Source: Mesostigma viride
Taxonomy: Eukaryota > Streptophyta > Mesostigmatophyceae > Mesostigmatales > Mesostigmataceae
NCBI GenBank assembly: GCA_009746045.1
Contig: RPFO01001718.1
Coordinates: 7,501 to 71,500 of the forward strand
Direction: 5' to 3'
Length of the DNA: 64,000 nt
Shown: positions 35,101 to 45,344 of the stretch, in pieces
Numbering within the stretch: position 1 is the first letter of the stretch
Layout: each line of letters starts with the position of its first letter
Program-made: the position numbers and the translations under genes
Notes under the pieces: generated by a model
The model's input: only the letters and a program-made list of their open reading frames with translations
The model's database searches: none
What the model was told of the DNA's origin: nothing

Positions 35101-38100
35101 TCCTCTCCACCCACCCACCTTGCCGGCCCTTCTTACATCTTCCCCTCCTCTCCACATACCCACCTTGCCGGCCCTTCTTACATCTTCCCCTCCTCTCCAC
35201 CCACCCACCTTGCCGGCCCTTCTTACATCTTCCCCTCCTCTCCACCCACCCACCTTGCCGGCCCTTCTTACATCTTCCCCTCCTCTCCACCCACCCACCT
35301 TGCCGGCCCTTCTTACATCTTCCCCTCCTCTCCACCCACCCACCTTGCCGGCCCTTCTTACATCTTCCCCTCCTCTCCACCCACCCACCTTGCCGGCCCT
35401 TCTTACATCTTCCCCTCCTCCCCACCCACCCACCTTGCCGGCCCTTCTTACATGTTCCCCTCCTCCTCACCCACCCACCCACCCACCAACCCACCCACCC
35501 ACCTTGCCGGCCCTTCTTACTTCTTCCCCTCCTCTCCACCCACCCACCTTGCCGGCCCTTCTTACATCTTCCCCTCCTCTCCACCCACCCACCCACCTTG
35601 CCAGCCCTTCTTACTTCTTCCCCTCCTCTCCACACACCCACCTTGCCGGCCCTTCTTACATCGTCCCCTCCTCTCCACCCACCCACCTTGCCGGCCCTTC
35701 TTACTTCTTCCCCTCCTCCCCACACACCCACCTTGCCGGCCCTTCTTACATCTTCCCCTCCTCTCCACATACCCACCTTGCCGGCCCTTCTTACATCTTC
35801 CCCTCCTCTCCACCCACCCACCCACCTTGCCGGCCCTTCTTACATCTTCCCCTCCTCTCCACCCACCCACCTTGCCGGCCCTTCTTACATCTTCCCCTCC
35901 TCTCCACCCACCCACCCACCTTGCCAGCCCTTCTTACTTCTTCCCCTCCTCCCCACACACCCACCTTGCCGGCCCTTCTTACATCTTCCCCTCCTCTCCA
36001 CATACCCACCTTGCCGGCCCTTCTTACATCTTCCCCTCCTCTCCACCCATCCACCTTGCCGGCCCTTCTTACATCTTCCCCTCCTCTCCACCCACCCACC
36101 CACCTTGCCGGCCCTTCTTACATCTTCCCCTCCTCTCCACCCACCCACCTTGCCGGCCCTTCTTACATCTTCCCCTCCTCTCCACCCACCCACCTTGCCG
36201 GCCCTTCTTACATCTTCCCCTCCTCTCCACCCACCCACCTTGCCGGCCCTTCTTACATCTTCCCCTCCTCTCCACCCACCCACCTTGCCGGCCCTTCTTA
36301 CATCTTCCCCTCCTCTCCACCCACCCACCCACCCACCAACCCACCCACCCACCTTGCCGGCCCTTCTTACATATTCCCCTCCTCTCCACCCACCCACCCA
36401 CCCACCAGCCCACCCACCCACCTTGCCGGCCCTTTTTCTTCTCGTCGCGCACCGAGCTGTCCCACAGGTGCGCCTCAAACTTGCCCGTCCAGCGGTGGCT
36501 GCGCACAACGGGGCGACCACAAAGGCGCAGCGGGCAGACCCGCGCCCAACAGTGGGATGGGCAAGACCACAAACACGAAATAGGGAGACACGGGTCATTA
36601 GACCGTGGGATACCAAGCACTGGTGTGAAGCCAATAAGGGAGATGAGGAGGCCAAACAGGGTAAGGAAATAGGAAATGAGAAGTACAAACGAGATAAGGT
36701 AATAAGGAGATGATGAGGGCGAACAGGGCAACCAAAGATGACGGAGGGATAAGGAAATTAGCATGCAGGGACCAAATAGGAAAACCAGACAAGGACAAGA
36801 AGGCAAGGACAAGCCGACGACAAGAGCGTGAAAGAAGTAAGGAAGGGCAGCAGCACAGAGATTTTTTCTAAATAACTGTGTTTGGGGAGTCGTAGGGCTG
36901 GCAACACTAGATTGTCAGGTTAACAGGCATGAAAGAAAATATATATTAGCTGCAAGTCCCCCGGCAACAAGGATGAGAGCCAGGCTTCACGGTGGTGGCC
37001 GCAACAAGGAGGACAGCCAGGCTCCACGGTGGTGGCCGCAACAAGGAGGACAGCTATCTCTTTTCCACGGGGTTATACGGCATGTTTGTAGGGTGACGTT
37101 GCAAGGGCATAGGGTAAAGACCAAAGGAGTACCAGGGGTATGCAGTCTACGTGTAAATTAAATGGGATTGTGATTGATCGTGTGCCTGCGGAGAGGCCTT
37201 AATAGCCAGTAATAATAATAACAATAGCCAATAACAATAATAGTAATGACAATCCTATTATCAGTAGCCTACCGCGTCACGCCCCGGTAGCTGCTGCTCG
37301 TGGTGGACGCCTGCGGGGGCCGGGACCGCTGCTTGCGCGCGCCCGGACGCTCGCGGAAGATACCCCCACTGGATCCCACCCCGCCGCTGCCGCCGCCACT
37401 TCCACCGCCACCACTGCCACCACCACCGCCACCACCGCCGCTGCTGCCGCTGCCATTCAAGGATGCCTGGTTCTGCCCGCTGTCCCCCCCTGAGGATGCC
37501 AGCATTTGCTCCGCATCTGCCGCGCCGTCACCTGCACGAAGTGGTTGGCTCGCACTGGCCCCCCTCCTGCCCGGCTGGCTTCTGCAGATCCCAGCGCTGG
37601 GTTGGTCCATTAATGCTGGCGAACCAAAGTTTTGCCCTGGGTCACCAATGCCTGTGACTGCGGACTCCGGTGTTAGCGTGGCATTCCTGGGCGGAACAAG
37701 GTCGTTGGCGGTAGGGTATTGGTAGCGGTAGGATTTTGGTGGTGGCGGGAATGCATCCCCTGTCGGAACGCCACCATGCCCCCCCCCATGTCCCACAGAT
37801 GCCTTGCCCATGGAAGCCACAGCCGCTGCCCCCACCGCGGCGGTGACGTCCGTAGAAGAGGCGGTCGTCTTGTGCTCCCGACACTCGCTGCCGCCTGGTG
37901 CGTACGCATTACTGATGCTGTCACCCGTGACGACCCCCCCCGGGGCATGGACCGAAAGCCACCTCTCCTGCCCGCCATCCCCTGCGGCCAGCCCCGTGGC
38001 CACCCCCCTCATCCTCATCCTCCCATGCGTTGCCTTCACGTCGCGCATGTGCCGCACCCTCGGGAGCTTGGCCTTGGGGGACGCGGGCGAGAGGCAGGGC

Positions 38101-41100
38101 GAGAGCGGCGGCGAGGGCAACGCTGGCGCCTCCGCTGCTGGCATACGCGAGGTGGCACGGTAGGCGAGCACGGCGGCAGCGGCGGCCGCGGACAGACCGG
38201 CCGCTGCGAGCGCCCCGAGTCCCTTTCGGGGATTCCCTGCTGCCGCCCATGCCGCCAGCGGTGAGATTTTGGCTGCTGCCAACGGCACTCCATTGTCACC
38301 CTTGGGGGGCTGGGCCATGTCACATGCGGGCGGGGGCACTGGCGCAGAGGCCGCCCTGTCGATGGCTTCGCGCTTGACGGCATTGGGTGGTGGAGGCTTG
38401 GCGCCTGCGCCTGACTCTCCCAGACACGCCTCTGAATGAGCAGGCTGGACGCTACGTGCCTCGGAACCAGTGTAGTGCCCCCCAGGTGGCCCATGCGAGG
38501 CACCCGTGGGAGCTTGCGTCGGCGCGGGCAGCTCAGCGTGGGCACAAGCACCACCCATGTCCCTGCTGTTCTGGCACGAGCTTGGGCGACCTGCCGCCAG
38601 AGCATCTCCCTGGTTCGCGGGCCCAGCAAGGCTGCTCGCTTGGCCCGCGAGCGCGCTGTTGCAGTCGTCCAGTAGAGTGGGAGGTAGAGGGGGAGCCGGC
38701 CCTTGGCCCGCGAGGCTGGGAAAGCCGAGCTCATTCGGGCCACCCCCGCTGTTGGATGCATCCCCCCAGTGGCTGGGCGTAGTACCCCGCATCGCCTCAA
38801 CAGCGCCGTTGGGGGCTGCTGCCATCGCCCTCGTCCACGCCCCAAACCCCGTTGCAAACCTGGGGGATGTTTCCATATCATCGCCTCGGCCCCCCATGAC
38901 GTCTGGCAGGCACGACATGGACAGCTGGCGCTGCTGCTGGCGGCGGCGGTGCAGGCGCGGCGCCGCCGACATCCACCGAGGGGAGGCAGAGCCGTCGGAC
39001 ATCCTTCGTCGCGCGGACGGCATCTTGCCCGCCGCGTGGCCGCCGCGATCAACGGACACCTCCCTGCCTGAATTGTTATTATCATTACTAATATCGTTAT
39101 TGTGGATCCCGACCCCTTGACTGGAAGGGCTGCCCACGGTGTGCCAAACGGGCGACTCCTTCCTGGGTGGGTGGTGGGAGCAGACATTAGAATCACTCGC
39201 GCCCAGGGTGCCTGATGAGGCAGCGATTGGGCGGGGCGGCGCGGGGCTCAATCGTTCAGGAGTCACCATGCCCAGCGTGCCCATCTCAGGCATGCTGATG
39301 TGGCGGTGGTGGCGGCGGTGGCGGCTGTCAGAATAATGGGGGACCACACCTCGTCGCATCATCGCCGCACCTGCAGCAAGGCCAGGGGGCGTGATGGGTT
39401 GGTGCGCAGGTGGCGGGATCCCGCGGCCCCCCGCCGCTGCCACCTCAGCATAGCCACCCCAGCGCGCTGACATTGTTGCATTCGATGCCGTCCAGATCCC
39501 ATCCCTCGTTGCACCGGCATGGCTCCATGCCCCATCGTTCCCACTCCCAGCTCCTTCCACCCTGGCGGCGTGCAGGATGGCAACCACCGGACGACAACTC
39601 TCTGAATCATCGGTCGCTGATGCATCACACGCACCAGACAAGGAGGGTGCCGTACCCACACCCACACCCACACCCACACCCACACCCGAACCCGTGGCTG
39701 TACCGGTCGGCATACCCAACATGGCCGCATGGCCGACACGGCCCATGGGGACATCGGCTCGAGCGGGTGGGCAGGCGTGTGGGGTCACCGCGTGGGTGGC
39801 GCGGCCGCCCCCATCCTCATTGGACACCCCCTCCCCAGGGGGACCTGGGTCCACTTCCCCCGCTGGTGTATTGTCTCTGCGCACGCATGCCTGGATGCTG
39901 GAGGCCATGGATGATAGAGGTGTGCCGTTTCTGCTGATGGCCGATGGCATGCCGGTTGCGGATGCCGTGCTGTTCGCTGGAGGCATGCGGGTACTAGCGG
40001 CAGCGGGGGACGCGCCCTCCCTAGCCCCCTGGCTGACGAGCATGGCTTGGCCCATCGGGGCACAACGTTCCGTGTCCCCTGTGGTGCCCTCCGCAGCATC
40101 CTGCCTCGTGGTCGATGTAATGGCATCCGGGGGAGGAGCCACCAGCCATCGTTCCGCCACCACCGCGGCCGCGGCGATGGTGGCGGCGGTGATGGTGGTG
40201 GTGGCAGCGGTCGCACGGACAGCTGCCGGTGAAGCCGCGTGGGCACCGCTGCCCGCTCCCGCGGCCAGTCTCGCCGCCCCTGCTTCCATGGTCCTGCTGG
40301 CGTTGGCATCACATGCTCCGGGGGTCGCTTCCCCCCCTGCAGGGGCCTGCCTCCCCCACGGCGACCCTGCTGCGTTCGTGTCCGCCTCCTCCCCAACTGG
40401 ATGGCTACCTGAAGAGTCCAGGTCACCGCACAAGCGGGGGTTACCGCTGGCACCCGGCAGCAGCAAGGCAGGCCCCCCCGCCCACTCACCCACGCTACCT
40501 TGGCTCCTGTGGCACCCACCCCCTGCGCGCCAACTTGAGCTGCGCGATCATCGATTTGAGCGACGCGAGCATTCCCATGCACCATTCCCGCTGGGTTCGT
40601 CCCGGTCACTTGGTTGGCCCCGCAGCCCCCCACGCCCCCCAGCACTTCCACGCCTCCCGGCACTTGTGACAGCTGCATGTCCCCGTCTTCAAGAATTAGC
40701 CCCCCCTGGCACCATACCCGGTCGGCACTCTCGTCTGTCACTGTCGGGTGCGCCCGGTCGCCATCTCCCGGGTCGCCCCTTGACGCGTTGTCGCCCTCAT
40801 GCCCTGCTGGCATCTCTCCCTCGCCCCTTCGCGGCTTACTGTACGCGTGGCTCCTACCAGATGTCCCCCGCGCCTTGGCCACCGCGGCGCGCACCTCCCG
40901 CCGGCATGCCAGCCCACCGATGCCGTGCGCCAGCTGCTCAAACGCGGTGCGGGCGGCGCGCCGGACCAGCTCGATCCCGGACAGATCTCTCAACGATGCT
41001 GCCTGTTGCGGGGTTGATGCGAGACTGCCTCTCGACGATGCTGCCTGTTGCGGTGTTGATGCGAGACTGCCTGCTCTCGACGATGCTGCCTGTTGCGGTG

Positions 41101-41873
41101 TTGATGTGAGACTGCCTGCTCTCGACGATGATGCCTGTTGCGGTGTTGATGCGAGACTGCCTGCTCTCGACGATGATGCCTGTTGCGGTGTTGATGCGAG
41201 ACTGCCTGCTGATGGTTTCATTTGTGCGGATGTGAAGATGCCTGCGGAGGACGGTGCCGGCCGTGGCACCGCCGCCCCAGCAGCTGTCGCTGTCGCTGTT
41301 GCTGCTGCTGCTGCTGCTGCTGTTGCTGTCGCTGTCGCTGTTGCTGGTCTAAGGGATGGTGCCGGTGGGGTTGCCGCTGCCGCCGCTGCCGCCGCTGCTG
41401 CTGTTGCTACTTCGTTCGTACGACCCCTAAGCAGGCTTGTTTTTGCCACAACCATCAATGGCAGCGATAACGTTGACGCCCCACTGGGTGGGTGGGTGGT
41501 GCCGGATGCTAGTGGTGGGGGTTGATGAGGGAATGGGGGTGGTGGCGATGGGAGCAGCAGGACTGTGCTGGGGGATGGCACAGGCGTGCCGGAGAAAAGT
41601 GGTGGTGGAGTGGGACGGGATGGTGGGGGGAAGCCGCTGGACCCGCTGGAAAGCGAAGCGGTGGGGCTGCTGCCGCTGGTGACAAACTGGGTGTGGATGC
41701 TGCCAGCTTTCGCGCCCTCCCAGGGCGCGGTCACGTGGCCATGTGAGTCACTGGACCGCGGGTCATCGGCATGAAGGCTGTTGGAAGGGGGGCCGATGGG
41801 ATCGCCAACAGGGGGCTCCGCTGCAGCTGGGGCGATCGCGGGACCGGCCGGGGTGGCCGGGCTTGCTCCCGTG
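26121..41873 (-). CDS. AINTEGUMENTA-type transcription factor with two AP2 domains (10 exons modelled)
   Basis: Exons in transcript order: 41873-40490, about 40446-37273, 36498-36422, 33819-33811 (9 nt), 33177-33089, 31797-31757, 31385-31335, 30337-30261, 29281-29248, 27855-26121; stop TAA. The first AP2 domain reads [46 protein letters not shown] and [11 protein letters not shown]. The second reads [55 protein letters not shown] and MRSVTNFD. Phases agree from 37273 to the stop. This is the ANT/PLT branch: DNA-binding regulators of growth. The linker exon 31797-31757 is short and tentative. The N-terminal half is Ala/Gly/Ser/Pro-rich without known domains. The frame changes near 40450-40490, so an unresolved junction or a sequence error lies there. 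The first coding exon may lie beyond 41873 (an ATG at 41974 is one candidate). The last exon has a Gln-rich stretch, suggesting activation. Confidence 0.9.
28000..28152. repeat. GTTAGCTGAGGTG minisatellite in intron
   Basis: About nine units of GTTAGCTGAGGTG followed by AGCTT, CATT or AGGTT alternate in the last intron of the AP2 gene. The long (31-35 bp) and short units form a higher-order pattern. Confidence 0.92.
29365..29512. repeat. Degenerate GTCAATCAAGCACAGAAA repeat
   Basis: About nine imperfect units of 12-20 bp built on CAAGCACAGAAA and GTCAATC lie in the intron between AP2 exons 30337-30261 and 29281-29248, about 80 bp before the small exon's acceptor (on minus). Confidence 0.8.
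30879..31264. repeat. (GGGGA)n array in intron
   Basis: About 75 units of GGGGA with scattered GGGA variants lie in the AP2 gene intron 30338-31334. On the sense strand it is a pyrimidine tract (CCCCT)n starting about 70 nt after the 5' splice site at 31334. Confidence 0.97.
33811..33819 (-). CDS. 9-nt micro-exon (VYL) of the first AP2 domain
   Basis: On the minus strand the sequence reads acceptor CGCGTCAG, then TCTACCTGG, then donor GTACGT. The upstream exon ends ...GGCCGGCAAG (Gly-Arg-Gln plus G) and the downstream exon begins GCGGCTAC. Inserting the nine bases gives G-R-Q-V-Y-L-G-G-Y, the invariant strand of the domain; without them V-Y-L is missing. Land-plant AP2 and ANT genes have a 9-nt exon coding these residues at this position. 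The introns are 2602 nt (upstream) and 633 nt (downstream). Confidence 0.9.
34545..34705 (+). repeat. Dispersed short repeat family, copy 3
   Basis: ACCGCGTCACGTGGGTACCC, AAAGGAACC, GGGAGGGAGGGCGGG, TCTCTCTCACTGCC, CAGCCACAGAGGACTCTCTC and GCACAACTGTGGG follow the same order as at 22507-22690. The copy sits inside the large AP2 intron, between the micro-exon and the minisatellite, antisense to the gene. Confidence 0.8.
34970..36440 (-). repeat. About 30-copy minisatellite built from an AP2 exon end plus its 5' splice site
   Basis: Units of about 48-60 bp are repeated to fill 1.45 kb. On the minus strand each unit carries AAGAAGGGCCGGCAAG directly followed by GTGGGTGG. The true exon 36498-36422 ends AAGAAAAAGGGCCGGCAAG and its donor is GTGGGTGG, at the right end of the array. 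Thus the unit is the last codons of the exon (Lys-Lys-Gly-Arg-Gln) plus the splice donor, with a purine-rich spacer (GGAGAGGAGGGGAAGATGT). The long frames on both strands across this region are products of the repeat. Confidence 0.93.
39655..39690 (-). repeat. (CCCACA)n coding repeat in the AP2 gene
   Basis: Six hexamer units encode a Gly-Val run on the minus strand inside the large N-terminal exon. The array is in frame and short. Confidence 0.8.
40985..41215 (-). repeat. 45-bp coding repeat ([15 protein letters not shown]), 5 copies
   Basis: Five units of 15 codons, [15 protein letters not shown] with A/T and S/A variants, are tandem in the first modelled exon of the AP2 gene. The last copy is shorter. 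Frame is kept through all copies, which supports this reading frame for the exon. Confidence 0.85.
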
Positions 41874-42468
41874 CTGCGGAGGGAAAGAACACGAAGAGAT
41901 GTGGGGTTTGGGGAGAGCCAGGATCAGCCTCCCTCTGTCAGCCGTGCACCATCACAGTTCCCATGAGCCAGCATGACAAGGTTTGCTCTGCAGCCACGTG
42001 GGCCTTTCTGCGCACGCATGGCCCCCCCAAATGGCCCCCCCCATCAAGGGGCGTGTGTCAAGGAAGGTAGCTCTGTGAAGCGAGCGCGTGCACAGATACA
42101 AGGGACGTAGGGCAGACACGATCTTGAGAGGGGTGTTTATCTCGAGAGGCTGGGAAGGGTAGAGCGAAACAACTTCATTCATCCCGTTGCATCATATGCA
42201 CGCGCGTCTGTGGGGAGATGCTCGGGGCATCGTGGGGCAGAATGGGAGGGGATGTGAATGGGATGGGATGAGGTAGGAGTGAGGAAAGGGAAGAGAGATG
42301 GGAGTGGCGCGGGAAATGGAGATGGGATAGGAAATGAGAGTGCGGATGTCAACAGTGCTCTCTCCTCAGATGGGTGGCCATAGGTGTGTGCCGTTGGTCA
42401 TTCGTTGGGAAACACCATGCGGCTCAATGAAATAAGGAGAAAAGCTGCACCAGATGGGGGGGGGGGAG

Positions 42469-42617
<149 letters not shown>

Positions 42618-44439
42618 TGTGTATAGTGCGTTCAATGTATTTATATAGTGGCACCACCATGACTCATCGCTCGATAGTCCCATGGGTCTTCGATAGTCCT
42701 TAAGTAACTAGCATCGTCCCAAGTGCATCTCCCAAGCCAACTGACCAGAAGCATCATCCAAAGCCAAGATATGCTTGCCTGACCTCACAGGCAATGACAT
42801 GCGAGGTGCACTCCCAGGGCGTCGGGAGAGTACTAGGACTATGGTAGGACTAGGGGTGTTTTCCCAACACCCACACATGGCCATTCCCCACAGCGCATGC
42901 ATGACCAAGCAGGTCAACATCGTTGGCAGTGTCAAACACATGTTGAAGGTACAGGAGGGAACTGCTGGCCACCGCCACACTTGCCACCACAGTTATAACA
43001 GCTATTGTTCGCATCATGACGATAGAGCGTTCTGAGGCAATTCTAGTGCGGGCGGCTGAACTTGGATGCGCTTGCTGACGCTAGCACCCAGACAACTTGG
43101 GTTCTTGAAGCAGAGAGGCATCACTGCCCACCATCAAACCTTGTGCTGGTGCTTTTTCCGTCTTGAATCCGTGCATGCTGGCTGGCAAGCGATCTTAAGC
43201 AGGGGGACTCCTCCCAAACAAAAAATTCCACCAGAGTTCTGCTGGCCTTAGTGTGACACCCATCAGGCTACCAACTTGACCTCAAGGACCCCTCCTTTCC
43301 ACCCTGCATGCGGGCTTCTCCAGAAAGCAGATGACGCCAATTTCCGTTACAAACGCCCACGCTTACTTCGCCACGTACCGCGAGATATTGCTGCTAACGC
43401 CACACTTAACCTGTCCGCCAGCGCAGCACTCTGTGGCGGACCGCGCCTTGTCGGACACTGCTGCCGGAGTTCTAGGACTAGCCGGCGCCAAGCGATGGAT
43501 TCCTCCGCTCAGATTGTATTCGTCACTTGAAAAACCTTCATACACCGTGCTTTCCAGGTACAAGTCGGACAATGCCCGTTCTAAACTCGTATCAATGGTC
43601 ATATTTACAGCTGCAGCGAAATGCAACGTGCCATGCCACTTACATCATTGCCCCATTCACTCGGGGAAGCGACCGAAGGGCTAACATTGACACACCCATT
43701 TCCATTGGCTACTTATTTCGCTTTGACGCCTTCTCCCTCGTGCACTCCGCCTCCTGACAATGCGCCTGACCCTCTGCGTCAGAGCTTGGACGAACAGAAG
43801 GACCGCCATGGATTGCTGGAATGCGTCCATAGAGATGCCGGAAGTGCAGCAACCACGTGGCGAAGTGACACCACAGTCGGCCGGAAACATCCGAAATTTC
43901 AAGCACTATGGGCGTCCGGTTGTCCTTTCTCAGCGTAAACTCTCGCGGGACAACTGGGGAATTGACCACGGCGTAGTGTGGTGAGCAGTCGAAAGGACGT
44001 TGTACTGCTGTACTTATGGCCCTCTATGTCTGCCCAAAAAGAAAGTACCCCGGTAGGTGTCAATCCCGGCCCATACAAGAAGGGGGTACTTACCCCAATG
44101 ATCGAAATAATGCCTAGCCTTCAATGATCGAAATTATGCCAGCTCAGCATATTATAGCAGTGCAGGCCGACATGACTCTGTTCGTAGGTTATAATACGGT
44201 CCTGATCGCTCCAGTCTTACGGCGCGTCGCCTGGTAAAGATTTAGATTGACTAGATTTGATCTCCCTGCAAATCCAAATCCTGTCGTTGTTAACTTCGCT
44301 CTACTGACGTTCGTAACAGCGGCGAGGCGGGTTGCAGGCTTGCAGCCTTGCAGGCTTGCAGCTTTGCAGGCTGCGTTCAGTTCAAGGCTGCGGTGACGAA
44401 CTGACGATACAGTATGTAGTACATATGGCGATCGCACGC

Positions 44440-44479
44440 CGGTCCTTGTCCTGTCCTACTGTACCGTCCGGCGTGGGAC

Positions 44480-44518
<39 letters not shown>

Positions 44519-44618
44519 GTACCGTCCATGTCCTAGTGCCCCGATAGTACCAACGATACTAAATATATCCGGCCCTCGGCCACTATAGATTCTCTGCTGC
44601 CCATGTGCGGCGTGGGAC

Positions 44619-44675
<57 letters not shown>

Positions 44676-44794
44676 TCAGTACTGTACTGGCCACTATAGA
44701 TTCTCTGTTGCCCTTGGGCGGCGTGGGACACAACAACAACAACAACAACAACTGGCCACTATAGATTCTCTGCTGCCCATGTGCGGCGTGGGAC

Positions 44795-44836
<42 letters not shown>

Positions 44837-44845
44837 GTACTGTAC
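44440..44845. repeat. Composite repeat: unique block plus (ACA)n, four copies
   Basis: A block with GGCGTGGGACACAACAACAA is found four times, each followed by an (ACA)n tract of different length (about 12, 23, 8 and 15 copies). Three copies are preceded by GGCCACTATAGATTCTCTG. TACTGTACTG-type links separate some copies. Confidence 0.93.
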
Positions 44846-45344
44846 TGTACGGTCTACGTTATATCTGGATACCCCTTTCTGTAGCCCCCATGTTCCCATT
44901 CAGATATCGTGGTCCGTTCATGCTGGGACTTTTAACATCGTGAGGAAGATGTACTGTAGTCTGTACCTACTGTAGTAGGGTCCAGTTGGAGGAGGTTGGA
45001 GGACTGCTCGGGCCTCATGATGACTACTGACCACTGTCACCAGTGACCAACGGGGAACCGCCCTTGTGCGATGGGAATCTTACAGTAGGGGCGACGGGGG
45101 CCCTTCAACGCGCACTACGAGTGAAAAAAAGCACAAAACGTTGCTCGCGTCGAGACGAAGACGCACCTTGATGCAAGCGCCACCTGCTGCAACAGAAATA
45201 AAGGCGTGGGTTGTTACGGCAAAAAAGCTGCCGAAATAATTCCACAAGCGAGGAGAAGAATTCGCGTCTGCGCGGCAAACTTGCTTTGGTGAGACTCGGT
45301 GAAGCTCGGCATTTTATCGTTGTGCAGGTAACTGCTCCTTGAAG

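Noticed and set aside
34861-36713. Frames of 300-600 codons rich in Pro/His/Leu (plus) or [15 protein letters not shown] (minus)
   Set aside because: Products of the minisatellite. Only the last exon-derived KKKGRQ copy at 36422-36498 is a real exon.
43276-43984. Several frames of 80-117 codons on both strands
   Set aside because: No domain, no consistent splice partners and no agreement between strands on a coding frame. Could be old mobile-element debris, but nothing shows it.
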